A DNA stretch of 64,000 bases from CAISKJ01 sp046351555 (GTDB taxonomy: Bacteria > Myxococcota_A > Polyangia > Polyangiales > Ga0077539). Below the pieces are notes generated by a model that made no database searches, was not told the DNA's origin, and worked only from the letters and a program-made list of their open reading frames with translations. The translations under genes and the position numbers were made by a program. Shown here in pieces: positions 49,525 to 59,015 of the stretch. Position 1 is the first letter of the stretch. Every line of letters begins with the position of its first letter. The DNA is taken from the NCBI GenBank assembly GCA_046351555.1, contig JAXLYI010000011.1:240627-304626 (forward strand). Direction: 5' to 3'.

Positions 49525-51351
49525 ATGCGCATCGCCCTCGTGTACGCGCCCCCCTGGAAGATCCCGCTCCGCGGCGAAGTCCCCGACCCGGTCGACGGCC
49601 CGCCCGGCGACATCCAGCCCGGCGACCTCGACCCCGACTTCTTTCAAATCCCCTACGGGCTCCTGTCGCTCGCGGCCCAGGCGCTCCGCGCGGGGCACCA
49701 GGTGAAGGTGCTCAACCTCGCGGGCTTCGCGTGGCGCCACGTCGAGGGCGTGGTGGCCGCGCTCGACGCCGAGCTCTGGGGGCTCTCGTGCTGGACGGCC
49801 AACCGCCGCGGCGTCGCGCTGATGGCGAAGGAGATCAAGCGACGCCACCCGCGGGCCCACGTGGTGGTCGGCGGCCCGCACGCGACGCCCCTCGCGAAGG
49901 AGATGCTCGCGCACCACCCGGACATCGACACGGTGGCGACGGGCGAAGGGGACACCACCTTCCTCGAGCTCGTCGAGCGGCTCGCCTCGGGCCGCGGCAC
50001 GGCGGGCCTCGCGGGCGCGTGGTACCGGAGCAACAGCGCGATCGTGCAGGGCCCTCCGCGCGACAACGTGCGCGACCTCGACGCGCTGGCGTCTCCCTTC
50101 GACTACTTCGACACGCACATCCTGATGACCTCGCGCGGGTGCCCGTGGCAGTGCACCTTCTGTGGGGCCGACACGACGTGGGGGAGGGGCTTCCGCGCCA
50201 ACTCGGTGGGCTACGTGCTCGACGAGATCGAGCGGGTGCTCGCGCGGCTCCCGGTGAAGATGATCCAGATCAAGGACGACACCTTCACCACCAACAAGAA
50301 GCGGGTGGTCGAGCTCTGCCGCGGGATCCGCGCGCGGGGGCTGAAGTTCCTGTGGAGCTGCGACACGCGGGTCGACGTGCTCAACGAGGAGCTTCTCTAC
50401 GAGATGCGGCTGGCCGGCTGCCAGCGGATGAGCCTCGGGGTGGAGTCGGGCTCCGCCAAGGTGCTCGCGGCGATCGACAAGAAGATCACCGTCGACGAGA
50501 TCGTGGCCTCGACGGAGCTGGCGAAGAAGTACGGCGTCCGCGTCCGGTACTACATGATGGTGGGCAACCGGGGCGAGGGGTGGCGCGAGTTCGAGGAGAC
50601 GCTGCGCTTCCTCGAGCGCGCGAGGCCGCACGAGTATTTGTTCTCGTGCCTGTCGGTGTACCCGGGGACGCGCGACTTCCACGACGCGGAGGCCGCGGGC
50701 TGGCTCGACCGCGAGGTGTATTTCACGGGGGACTTCCAGGAGTTCAAGGTGCCCTTCGACGCGTCGGACGAGGAGGCCGAGCGGATGGCGCGGTGGTTCG
50801 ACGCCAACAAGGGGCTGCGCGTGATGCACCGGCCCGACGTCGCGGAGCTTCGCGCCATCCTCGGGCGGTTGGGGGACCACGCGCCCGCCCACGCCGAGCT
50901 CGCGGCGGCGCTGCTCGACGCGGGGAGCTTCGACGAGGCCGAGGCCCACCTCCATTGCGCCCTCGACCTCGCCCACCCGCTCCCCGGCCTCGTCTGGAAC
51001 CTCCTCGCCCTCGCCGCCTGGCGCCGCGGCGACGTCGACGAGGCGCTCGAACGGCTGCACCAGGGCGTCGCCGTCGACCCGCAGCACCCGACGCTCCTCG
51101 CCAACCACGAGCGGGCCGTCCGCTGGCTCGCGGCGGGCGGCGCGGCGTCGGGCGCTGGCCTCCACTTGGAGATGAGCGACGCGTTTCAACTGCTGGAGCG
51201 AACCGCGCAGCCGACGCTGCCGGGGCCGCTGCCGAAGGATTTCGCGGCGTGGGAAGAGGCGACGGCGCCGGCCGTGAAGAAGCCGATCGCGCCGGACGAC
51301 GTCGCGGCGCTGTCCCGCGCGCGACGTCGCCTCGCGGTGGTCACGGGATGA
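49525..51351 (+). CDS. B12-binding-type radical SAM protein with C-terminal TPR-like region
   Basis: 608 residues, 12 bases after sthA. Residues 1-170 form a cobalamin-binding-like Rossmann domain (YGLLSLAAQALRAGHQVKVL; VVVGGPHATPL; ATGEGD). The radical SAM core (about 195-400) has CPWQCTFC (Cys206, Cys210, Cys213), then 'QIKDDTFTTNK' and 'SLGVESGSAKVL'. Residues 450-540 are TPR-like helices (AALLDAGSFDEAEAHLHCAL; VDEALERLHQGVAVDPQHP). The class performs methyl transfers and other radical chemistry; the substrate is unknown. There is no biosynthetic cluster around it. Its 3' end overlaps the convergent gene by 11 bases. Confidence 0.88.
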   Translation: MRIALVYAPPWKIPLRGEVPDPVDGPPGDIQPGDLDPDFFQIPYGLLSLAAQALRAGHQVKVLNLAGFAWRHVEGVVAALDAELWGLSCWTANRRGVALMAKEIKRRHPRAHVVVGGPHATPLAKEMLAHHPDIDTVATGEGDTTFLELVERLASGRGTAGLAGAWYRSNSAIVQGPPRDNVRDLDALASPFDYFDTHILMTSRGCPWQCTFCGADTTWGRGFRANSVGYVLDEIERVLARLPVKMIQIKDDTFTTNKKRVVELCRGIRARGLKFLWSCDTRVDVLNEELLYEMRLAGCQRMSLGVESGSAKVLAAIDKKITVDEIVASTELAKKYGVRVRYYMMVGNRGEGWREFEETLRFLERARPHEYLFSCLSVYPGTRDFHDAEAAGWLDREVYFTGDFQEFKVPFDASDEEAERMARWFDANKGLRVMHRPDVAELRAILGRLGDHAPAHAELAAALLDAGSFDEAEAHLHCALDLAHPLPGLVWNLLALAAWRRGDVDEALERLHQGVAVDPQHPTLLANHERAVRWLAAGGAASGAGLHLEMSDAFQLLERTAQPTLPGPLPKDFAAWEEATAPAVKKPIAPDDVAALSRARRRLAVVTG

Positions 51352-52396
51352 GCGGGCAGCGGCCGCCCATCGGGGCCATGCAGCGGTTCATGCAGCCGGG
51401 GATGCCGCAGGGGTAGCAGCAGAGCAGGCCCGACGCGCAGTCGGAGTCGCGCCCGCAGAGCGTCCCCGCAGTGCCGGCGTCGGTGCCCGCGTCGGGGCAC
51501 GACCAGCCCGACGGGGTGCAGGTGCAGCTCGACGCCGGGGGCCGCCCGGTGCACGCGCACTGGGTGATGAACACCTGCCCCGCCGGGCACGTCCACGCGC
51601 CGCGCACGCAGGTGGGCGCGGTGACGACGTCGCCGCACGCGCCGCCTGCCGTCCCGCTCACGCAGCTCGCGGGACGGCCGGTGCACTCCAGGGCGGCGTC
51701 GACGGCGCCGGCGTCGGTGCCGCACGACCAGCCCGACGGGGTGCAGGTGCACACGCCCGGCGGCCGCCCGATGCACGCGCACTGCGAGGTGAGCACCTCG
51801 CCCGCGCCGCAGCGCCACGCGCCGCCCTCACAGCGGGCGACGGTGAGCGCGTCGGAGCACTGGCCGCCGGCCGTCCCCGCCACGCACGAGGGCGCGCTGC
51901 CCGAGCACGCTACGTCCATCCCGGTCGCGTCAGTGCCGGCGTCGGGGCACACCCACCCTGAGGGCCCGCAGGTGCAGCCCGGGAGCGGGCGCCCGAGACA
52001 CGCGCACTGCGAGGTGAACACCTCGCCCGCGCCGCAGCGCCACGCGCCGCCCTCGCAACGCGCGACCGTGAGCGCGTCGGAGCACTGGCCGCCGGCCATC
52101 CCCGCCACGCACGAGGGCGCGGTGCCCGAGCATGCGACGTCCGCGGCGGGGGCGTCGGCGCGCGCGTCGGTGCCGAGGTCGGGCGGGGCGGTGGTGTCGC
52201 GCGCGACGTCGAGCGAGGGGGCGTCGACGGAGGCTTCGCGCGACGCGTCGGTCGCGGCATCGGGCGTAACGTCGTCGGGGACGTCGGGCGCGACGTCCGG
52301 GGACGCGTCGGGCGTGGGGTCGGAGGGGGTCGCGGTGGGGCCGCAGGCGGCGAATGCCACGGCGGCGAAGAGCGCAAGCGTCGGGCGGAGGAGCAT
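51341..52396 (-). CDS. Cys-rich lipoprotein with three tandem modules
   Basis: 351 residues from ATG 52396. The signal LALFAAVAFAAC is a lipobox, followed by an Asp/Pro/Ala/Val-rich linker (about 22-95). Three modules of 65-72 residues follow, each with the pattern C(S/T)GxxxSCVxGxAGGxCxDxxTxxxCxxGxWxCxxGxVxxxQCAC, then xGRPxxxCTCxPSGWxC. A short C-terminal Cys cluster (DCASGLLCCYPCG...MNRC) ends the chain. The first two modules are nearly identical, indicating recent duplication. Structure is probably disulfide-rich and extracellular; no enzyme motif is seen. Confidence 0.8.
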   Translation of the reverse strand: MLLRPTLALFAAVAFAACGPTATPSDPTPDASPDVAPDVPDDVTPDAATDASREASVDAPSLDVARDTTAPPDLGTDARADAPAADVACSGTAPSCVAGMAGGQCSDALTVARCEGGAWRCGAGEVFTSQCACLGRPLPGCTCGPSGWVCPDAGTDATGMDVACSGSAPSCVAGTAGGQCSDALTVARCEGGAWRCGAGEVLTSQCACIGRPPGVCTCTPSGWSCGTDAGAVDAALECTGRPASCVSGTAGGACGDVVTAPTCVRGAWTCPAGQVFITQCACTGRPPASSCTCTPSGWSCPDAGTDAGTAGTLCGRDSDCASGLLCCYPCGIPGCMNRCMAPMGGRCPLIP

Positions 52397-52493
52397 GGCC
52401 CGTAGGGGACCCGATGCCGCCCGCACCGTCAAGCGCGCAGCCGACGCGCCGGAAACTCGCGCGCGGTACGGCCAGCCCGTACCGTCGCGCGCG

Positions 52494-52937
52494 ATGAAGT
52501 CCACCGCCGCCACGCCCGACGCCTGGATCACCGGCCTCCCCGACGACCGCCGCCCCGCGCTCGAAGCGGTGCGCGCGGTCATCCTGGCGAACCTCCCGGC
52601 TGGCTACGAAGAGTCGGTCGCGTTCGGGATGCTGGCGTACTCCGTCCCGCTCTCGGTGTACCCCGACACGTACAACAAGCAGCCCTTGATGTACGCCGCG
52701 CTCGGCAACCAGAAGGGCCACATGGCGGTGTACCTCACCAACGTGTACGGCAGCCCCGAGCTCCGCGCCCGCTTCGAAGAGGGCTACCGCAAGGCCGGCA
52801 AGAAGCTCGACATGGGCAAGACCTGCGTGCGCTTCAAGAAGCTCGCCGACGTGCCGCTGGCCGTGATCGGCGAGGCGATCGCCGCGACGCCGATGGCGGA
52901 GTTCGTCGCGTTCGCCAAGGCGTTGCAGAAGAAGTAG
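52494..52937 (+). CDS. DUF1801 (YdhG-like) protein
   Basis: 147 residues. The chain matches the DUF1801/YdhG fold: 'LPDDRRPALEAVRAVILANLP', 'GYEESVAFGMLAYSVPLSVYP', 'KQPLMYAALGNQKGHMAVYL', 'GKTCVRFKKLADVPLAVI'. The family is a small alpha/beta protein of unknown biochemical role, found in many bacteria. It is convergent with the CPBP gene, one base away from its stop. Confidence 0.88.
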   Translation: MKSTAATPDAWITGLPDDRRPALEAVRAVILANLPAGYEESVAFGMLAYSVPLSVYPDTYNKQPLMYAALGNQKGHMAVYLTNVYGSPELRARFEEGYRKAGKKLDMGKTCVRFKKLADVPLAVIGEAIAATPMAEFVAFAKALQKK

Positions 52938-52938
52938 C

Positions 52939-53859
52939 TCACCGCTCGGGGGGCTCGAACCGCCCGCGCGCGAAGGCGACGACGCACGCCGTCACCACCA
53001 CGACCCCGGCGGCGAGCTGCAGGGCGGCGGCGCCCCGCGAGGTCGCCTCGACGCGCGACGACGCGGCCATGGCGACGACGCCGACGGTGTTGTTGAGCGC
53101 GTGGGCGACGAGCGTGGCGCGGATGCTCCCGGTGCGGAGGCTCACCCACCCGAGGAACACCCCCACCGCGAGCGCGAAGGTCGAGTGGAGCGGGTCGAGG
53201 TGCGCCGCCGCGAAGAGCGCCGCGGTGATCGCGACGCCCACCCACGGGCGCCACCGCGCGGCGAGGCGGGTGAGCAGGTAGCCGCGGAAGAAGAGCTCCT
53301 CGCCGACGCCCGCGCCGAGGCCGATGACGGCGACCGCGGTGACGGCCATCGGCAGGTCGAGGTGGGTGAGCGCGCGGGTGATCGTGCCGAGCGCGCCCGC
53401 CCCTTCGAGGCCGAGGAGCGCGAGCACGCCGCTCGACACGAGGCCGATGCCGAGCAGCCCGACGCCCGCGACCAGCCCCCACGCGAACCACCCGCGGTGG
53501 GCGCGGAGCCTCAGCCGGTCGACGAGCCCGGCCTCCGACAAGCTCGCCGGGACGAGCGCGAAGAAGGCGAACGACAGGCACGACGCGAGCCCGCTGCCGA
53601 TGAGCACCGCCGGCGTCTGCGCGAAGGAGTTGACCGCGCGCCCCACGGCGGCGGCCGTCGGCGCGCGGCCGTGCTCGTCGAGGAAGCGAGCGATCATCTG
53701 GAGGACGAACACCCCGCCGACGACGAGCGACCCGACCACCGCACCGACGGCCGCGAGGACGGTGGCCACGGCGAGCGTCCACACGCGCGGCTTCTCCGGC
53801 GGCGGCGCGGGCATGAACTCGCGGTACGGAGGATTAGCGGCGGTGGTGGCGGCGGTCAC
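52939..53859 (-). CDS. CPBP family intramembrane metalloprotease
   Basis: 306 residues from GTG 53859, which has a perfect AGGAGG six bases upstream. About eight hydrophobic helices are visible. CPBP (Abi/Rce1-like) motifs are intact: GEELFFRG (Glu187-Glu188, Arg192), AAAHLDP (His220) and AHALNN (His253, Asn256/257). Members cleave membrane protein or prenylated substrates; myxosortases for MYXO-CTERM proteins belong to the same superfamily, so one of the two such proteins in this window could be a client (inference). The start overlaps the end of the upstream TPR gene by 26 bases. Confidence 0.88.
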   Translation of the reverse strand: MTAATTAANPPYREFMPAPPPEKPRVWTLAVATVLAAVGAVVGSLVVGGVFVLQMIARFLDEHGRAPTAAAVGRAVNSFAQTPAVLIGSGLASCLSFAFFALVPASLSEAGLVDRLRLRAHRGWFAWGLVAGVGLLGIGLVSSGVLALLGLEGAGALGTITRALTHLDLPMAVTAVAVIGLGAGVGEELFFRGYLLTRLAARWRPWVGVAITAALFAAAHLDPLHSTFALAVGVFLGWVSLRTGSIRATLVAHALNNTVGVVAMAASSRVEATSRGAAALQLAAGVVVVTACVVAFARGRFEPPER

Positions 53860-56800
53860 GGTGACCCTCCTCGCGGTGGCGGCGGTGGCGGCGGTCGTCG
53901 GCGGGTGCGTCGGGCGCGTCAGGTGGGGTCACGACGGTCGCGTCGGGCGCGTCGTCGGGCGGCCACGGGCGCGCGGCGAGGGCGGCCACGGGCTCGTCGC
54001 GGTCGCGCCAGGCGTCGAGGGCGGTGCTGGCCCAGGTGTGCTCGCCGTCGTGGAGCGTGCCCGAGAGGACCGCGAGCGTGAACCAGTCGGTGGCCTCGGC
54101 GATGCGGCCCTCGGCCTGGGCGCGGAGGCCGACGTAGTACGGAACCTCCGTTCGGCGCTTCTCGCTGACCGCGAGGCGGAGCACGGCGGGGAGCTCGACC
54201 TCGCGGCGGAGGTAGCGCGCCATCACCGCGTAGTCGTGCGATGTGTCCCCGGCGTAGTGGGCGTCGAGCGCGGCGCGGTGGTCGGCCGTCGCGCCCGGCC
54301 GGAGCGCGTCGGCTTGACGGAGCAGCCAAACGAACTCGACGTTGGAGGGCGATCCTTCGGCGACCGCGAGGTCCCAGAGCACGGCCCCGTCGTGGAAGGC
54401 GTAGGCGCCCATCGAGAGTGGCCCGCGGAGGTTCGGCGGCACCTGCGCGCTCAGCCACGCGAAGGCCGGCGCGCGGCCCGACGCGCGGGCGCGCCACACG
54501 TACTCCTGCACCTGGAGGAAGAGCACGTCGACCGGCGTACGGGGCTCCTCCCCCTGCGGGATCATCCCGAAGAGCGACGCCGCGAGGTCGTAGCGCCCCG
54601 CGGGCCCGAGCGCGCCCACCATGCGGCGCAGCGACGCCGGCGGGAGGCGCCGCTGCGTGAGCGGTTCGAACGCCCCCCGCGCGTCGGCCTCGGCGCGCCG
54701 GCCGAACACGCGCGCGAAGGCCGCCCCCACCTGCCACCGCCACGCGTCCTCCGGGAGCGCGCCGACGTTGCGCTGCAAGGCCGCCGCGGCCGCCTCCGCG
54801 TCGCCGCGCGTCCACAGAACCTCCGCGAGCGCCGCGACGCTCCCCGCGTCGCCGTAGCGCGCGACGGCCCGCTCGGCGACCTGCGCGGCCTCGTCGTGGC
54901 GCCCGAGGGCTGCGAGCGAGAGGGCCCCTTCGCGGAGCGAGCGCCCCGCGAAGCTCGGGAGGTCGCGCTCGACCAGCGCCCACGAGCCCGCCGCGTCGCC
55001 GCCCTCGCGCAGGAGCGCGCCGAGCGAGGCGCGCGCCAGCACGGGGGCGAGGCCCGGCTCGCTGGCGTGGTCGTCGAGCCACGCGCGGAGGAGGGCGATC
55101 GCCTCGCGCGCACGTCCGTGGCGCTGGAGCCAGGTCGCCTGGCCGGTGGGCGGGGCCGTCGGGTCGGCCTCGTCGGCGGCCCGCCACGCCGCGAGGAGCG
55201 CGTCGGCGTTGACGGTCGGGTGCTCGGCCGCGAGGACGAGCGCGTCGCGGCGCTCGTCGCCATCACGGGAATCGTCGCGCGCGATGGCGAGGAGGCCGGC
55301 GGTGTCGGCCCGCTCGTCGAGGCACAGCGCCACCGCGCCGGACGGGGCGCGCCGCGAGTGCTGGAGGAGGATGTCGCACGCGGCCTCCTGGCGGGGCACG
55401 TCGGCGAGGAGCTGGCCGAGCATCTCCGCGACGACGCCCCGGTGCGCGGGGCGCCCGTCGAGGTGGGGGACGAGGCGTTCGAGCGCGGCGCGGCCCGCGG
55501 AGAGGTCGCCTGCGACGCTCCCGGCGAGCTCTTCGAAGAGCGCGACCCGCAGCGGCGCGCCGAGGGCGGCGGGCGCTTCGAGCGCGGCGCGGACCTCGCT
55601 CGGGCCGAGGGTGCGGTTGCGCGCGCCGGCGAGGATCGCGGCCCACCGCGCGAAGTCGGCGTAGGGCGCGGGGGCGCCGTCGCCGAGGGAGTTGGCGAAG
55701 GCCGTGGCGTCGGCGGGGTCGGACGCGACGTCGAGGCGGAAGGTGAGGTCGTCGACCAGGGCCGAGAGCACCACCGCGTCGGCGCGGGCCGCGGCCGCCG
55801 CCCGGTCGTAGAAGAACCCGCCCTCCGGGAGCTGCGACGTGCGCCGCGCGAGGCCCGCGAGCACGGCGTCAGTGGGGGCCGGCGCCGACGCGTCGCCCGC
55901 CTCCGCCGCGAGCGCCTGGAGCGCCTCCGACGGCGCGGCCTGCACGCGCCCGCGGTAGGCGTCGATCGGGCGCTGGTGCCACGCGGCGAGGAAGAAGCCC
56001 GCGACCGGGAGCGCGCGCTGGACGGCCGGCGGTTGCGCGTCGCGCCACGCGACAGCGCCGGTGCGGTCGCCGCGCTCGACGAGGCGTCGGTACGCGAGGT
56101 AGCGCGTGGACTCGGACGCGTCGCTCGCGGCCGCGAGGGCGCGGAGGCGCGCGTCGTCGCGGAGGATCCAGGCGACCGTGGCGCTCCCCGCGGGGAGCTG
56201 GGCCGCGCGCCGCGCCGCAGCCTCGTCGTAGCCCATCCGCCGCGCGAGGAGGGCCTCCGCTTCGAGGTCGGGCACGCCGGCCTTGCGCGCCCACGCGAGC
56301 GCGCCGAACGCGCGGGCGACGAGCGGGTCGGCGGCGTCCACGGCGTCGGGCGTCTCGACGCAGAGCGCCACGAGCGCGCGCGCGGCCGCGCGGATCGTCG
56401 CGGGCGAGCGCGCACCCCCGGCCCACGCGCGGTCGAGCGCGGCGAGGACGGTGGCCGCGGGGCGCGACGGCGTGAGGACGGGCCACGACGCGGCCTCGGG
56501 CGGCGGCGCGTCGGCCGCGGCGGCGCGCGCGGGCGGCACGGTTCGCTCGACGAGCGCGAGGAGCGCGTCGAAGTCGTGCGCCTCGGTGAGCGTGCCGACG
56601 GCGGCGTCGCCGACGCTGACCTCCCACGCATCGCGCGCGGGGCGGGCCACGACGGGCGCGTTCGGGAGCCCGTGCCAGCGACGCAGTTGCTCGATGGCCG
56701 CGAGCGCGCGCCCGTCGGGCCTCAGCCGGAGCGGCGCGGAGAGCCTCTCGCGGAGCTCCTCGGGGTTGGCGGGGACGTCGGTGACGCGCGGCGGCGCGAG

Positions 56801-56947
56801 CCCCGACGGCGCGCCCCGCGAGCGCGGCCGGGCGGCCTCGATGCGCCCGTCGAACTGGAGCGCGAGGACGGCCGTCCCCAACACCCCGACGGCCCCGAGG
56901 AGGGCCGCGATGCCAAAGGCCTGACGTCGTGGTGACACCGTGGACAT
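53834..56947 (-). CDS. Large membrane-anchored TPR-like protein
   Basis: 1037 residues from ATG 56947. One N-terminal transmembrane helix (about 11-30, FGIAALLGAVGVLGTAVLAL) is followed by about 950 residues of short amphipathic helices with TPR-like phrases (HDEAAQVAERAVARYGDAGSVAAL; EVLWTRGDAEAAAAALQRNVG; AEGRIAEATDWFTLAVL). The extreme C-terminus is a His/Arg cluster (RRHRRHREEGHRDRRHHRR). No catalytic domain was recognised. It probably forms an extracytoplasmic superhelical scaffold. It lies between the hypothetical membrane gene (85 bases upstream) and the CPBP gene. Confidence 0.75.
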   Translation of the reverse strand: MSTVSPRRQAFGIAALLGAVGVLGTAVLALQFDGRIEAARPRSRGAPSGLAPPRVTDVPANPEELRERLSAPLRLRPDGRALAAIEQLRRWHGLPNAPVVARPARDAWEVSVGDAAVGTLTEAHDFDALLALVERTVPPARAAAADAPPPEAASWPVLTPSRPAATVLAALDRAWAGGARSPATIRAAARALVALCVETPDAVDAADPLVARAFGALAWARKAGVPDLEAEALLARRMGYDEAAARRAAQLPAGSATVAWILRDDARLRALAAASDASESTRYLAYRRLVERGDRTGAVAWRDAQPPAVQRALPVAGFFLAAWHQRPIDAYRGRVQAAPSEALQALAAEAGDASAPAPTDAVLAGLARRTSQLPEGGFFYDRAAAAARADAVVLSALVDDLTFRLDVASDPADATAFANSLGDGAPAPYADFARWAAILAGARNRTLGPSEVRAALEAPAALGAPLRVALFEELAGSVAGDLSAGRAALERLVPHLDGRPAHRGVVAEMLGQLLADVPRQEAACDILLQHSRRAPSGAVALCLDERADTAGLLAIARDDSRDGDERRDALVLAAEHPTVNADALLAAWRAADEADPTAPPTGQATWLQRHGRAREAIALLRAWLDDHASEPGLAPVLARASLGALLREGGDAAGSWALVERDLPSFAGRSLREGALSLAALGRHDEAAQVAERAVARYGDAGSVAALAEVLWTRGDAEAAAAALQRNVGALPEDAWRWQVGAAFARVFGRRAEADARGAFEPLTQRRLPPASLRRMVGALGPAGRYDLAASLFGMIPQGEEPRTPVDVLFLQVQEYVWRARASGRAPAFAWLSAQVPPNLRGPLSMGAYAFHDGAVLWDLAVAEGSPSNVEFVWLLRQADALRPGATADHRAALDAHYAGDTSHDYAVMARYLRREVELPAVLRLAVSEKRRTEVPYYVGLRAQAEGRIAEATDWFTLAVLSGTLHDGEHTWASTALDAWRDRDEPVAALAARPWPPDDAPDATVVTPPDAPDAPADDRRHRRHREEGHRDRRHHRR
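53866..53871 (-). promoter_or_regulatory. Shine-Dalgarno AGGAGG for the CPBP gene
   Basis: AGGAGG (plus strand CCTCCT) ends six bases before GTG 53859. It lies inside the end of the upstream gene and decides the start: a later in-frame ATG at 53814 lacks such a site. Confidence 0.75.
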
Positions 56948-57032
56948 GGGCCGTGCTCCGTCGGGGGCAACACAAAGCCCCCACGCGCACTCTACCAACG
57001 CCCGCACGCGATCGACGCGCGAAAGAGGTCGC

Positions 57033-58982
57033 TCACTCGCCTTCGTCGTCGTCGGGCTCCGGCGGCGCGGGGCGCGGCCCGTCGAGCACGGCCTGGACGA
57101 AGCCTTCCCCCTCGCTCCGCATCCGGCGCACGCGAACCAGCGCGGCCTCCACGTCGCGGCGCATCGCGCTCAACCGCAGGCGCAGCGCGCACGTTCGAAG
57201 CGTCTGGAGCGCGTCTTCCCACGCGGCGAGCGTCATCGTTCCCGGGTCGAGCGACCCCCACGCGCGGCGCAGCCACGGCTCGAACGACCCCGCGTCGCGC
57301 GCGTCGAGGCGGTAGGCCACGACGGCGAGGCGCTCGGCGTTGCGGAGCGTCGGGGCCCCGAGGCGCGCATGGATCGCGGTGCCGTCGCCCTCGGTGACGG
57401 CCGCGGCGAGCGCGCGCATTTCGGCGTCGCGGAGCCACGCGGGTGCGCCGTGCGGTGGCGCGAACTCGCCGGTTCGCCAGTAGTCGATCCAGGCGTCGAG
57501 GGTGGGGTGGTTGGCGGGGACGCGGAGGGCGTCGAGGTCCCAGCGCTTCACGGTGGTGACGGCGTAGTGGGGGATGTCGAGCGCGCGGAGGACGGGCTCG
57601 TGGTCCCAGCCCTCGCGGCGCGGGAGCCCGTCGAGCGACGTGAGGACGGAGGGCCAGGCGAAGTCGCGGGGCCACGGCGTTCCGTCGGCAAACCCAGCGT
57701 CGAGGCGCCCGACCGACCACGCCACCAGCGGCGCGAGCGACCCGCGGAACGACCGCTCCAGCGCGCCCCGTCGCCGCCGCGAGAAGCGCGGTTCGAGCAT
57801 GGTTCGGACGCGCTCCCATGCGCCGTCGACGAGCTGCCAGCCGACGGCGAGGTCTTCGAACTGGGTGGGCGTCCCCGCGGGGTCGCCCGCTTCGAAGGCC
57901 GCGAGCGCCTGCGTCGTCGGGAACCACACCCTCGTCACCACGAACGGGCACCCCTCGCGCCGGAGCGCATCGCGCAGCGTCGCAGCGACCGCGGGGTAGC
58001 GCGCGAGCCACGCGGCGTCGAGCGCAGCAACGCGGCGGGCGGGGCAGAGGACGGGGTCGAGCCTCCCGCTCACGGCGATGAGCGCGCGCGCGGTGGAGAG
58101 CGTCGTGGGCCACGCGCGGAGGGCCGCCAGCGGGAGCCGGGTGATCGCGCGGAGGGACTCGGGGTCGCGGCGCGACGGCGCGGTCGCGGCGAGCACACGG
58201 CACGCGGCGAGGGGGCTGGCGAGCATCGGCGCCCAGAAGGCCGCGTCGCGATCACCGCGGAGTCGTTGCTGCACGCGGGCGAGCACGCAGGCCCAGAGCG
58301 GGCGCTCGTGTGCGGGGACGGCCGGCAGCGTCGAGAGCGCGCCGTCGGGCGGCGACGGGTGGAGCGTCAGGATCCTCGCGTCGAAGCCGTCCCGCACCTC
58401 CGCCCGGTGCGCTTCGAGCAGCGTCCAGGCGCGCGCCGCGTCTCCCGTGGCGAGGGCGGCCTCGGCGGCCTCGCGGGCGGCGCCGGCGCGTTCGCAGCGG
58501 GCGTCGGCGGCCCGTTCGAAGTCGCCGAGGCGCCGGTCGAGCAGGGCCTCCCGGGCGCAGTCGCCGCGCGCGCGGAGCCACGCCCGGAGGCGCGCCACGC
58601 CCGCGTCGTCGGCGGGGGGGAAGGGCTCGGTGACGACGCGCGGGGCGTCGAAGAGGGCCTTCACCGCCGCGCGGTGGAGCGGGCTCAACGACGCCAGCAC
58701 GACGCGACGACGTTGCGCGGCGCTCCAGCGGCGGCGCGAGGTGATCGAGGCGGCGTCGACGCGTTCGATGGCGAGCGACGGGGCGCCGAGGCTCTCGAGC
58801 GCGACGTGGGCGGCAACGACGAACACGGCAGCGACGGCGAGCGCGACGGCGAGCGCGACGGCGGCGCGGCGGGCGCGGGGCTGTCGGCGCGCGGCGGCCC
58901 AGGCGAGCGCGGCGGCGACGAGGCAGAGCGCGGCGAGGGCGAAGTTGCCGAAGGCGCTGAAGAGCTCGAGCGAGTCGTCCAT
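57033..58982 (-). CDS. Membrane-anchored protein of unknown function
   Basis: 649 residues. Two N-terminal transmembrane helices (about 10-30 FGNFALAALCLVAAALAWAAA and 40-60 AVALAVALAVAAVFVVAAHVAL) are followed by a long, mostly helical region with many Trp/Arg residues and scattered TPR-like segments (EAAEAALATGDAARAWTLLEAH). The tail is acidic (APPEPDDDEGE). No domain was recognised. It lies 33 bases after a kinase gene and 85 before the large TPR gene, so it belongs to the five-gene kinase cluster. Confidence 0.7.
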   Translation of the reverse strand: MDDSLELFSAFGNFALAALCLVAAALAWAAARRQPRARRAAVALAVALAVAAVFVVAAHVALESLGAPSLAIERVDAASITSRRRWSAAQRRRVVLASLSPLHRAAVKALFDAPRVVTEPFPPADDAGVARLRAWLRARGDCAREALLDRRLGDFERAADARCERAGAAREAAEAALATGDAARAWTLLEAHRAEVRDGFDARILTLHPSPPDGALSTLPAVPAHERPLWACVLARVQQRLRGDRDAAFWAPMLASPLAACRVLAATAPSRRDPESLRAITRLPLAALRAWPTTLSTARALIAVSGRLDPVLCPARRVAALDAAWLARYPAVAATLRDALRREGCPFVVTRVWFPTTQALAAFEAGDPAGTPTQFEDLAVGWQLVDGAWERVRTMLEPRFSRRRRGALERSFRGSLAPLVAWSVGRLDAGFADGTPWPRDFAWPSVLTSLDGLPRREGWDHEPVLRALDIPHYAVTTVKRWDLDALRVPANHPTLDAWIDYWRTGEFAPPHGAPAWLRDAEMRALAAAVTEGDGTAIHARLGAPTLRNAERLAVVAYRLDARDAGSFEPWLRRAWGSLDPGTMTLAAWEDALQTLRTCALRLRLSAMRRDVEAALVRVRRMRSEGEGFVQAVLDGPRPAPPEPDDDEGE

Positions 58983-59015
58983 CCGCGGGGGAGGGCGCCT
59001 ATACCACGGCGCCGA

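Noticed and set aside
47527..51189. Minus-strand ORF of 1220 codons opposite sthA and the radical SAM gene
   Set aside because: It is antisense to two clearly identified genes; translation is Glu/Val/His/Arg-rich without motifs.
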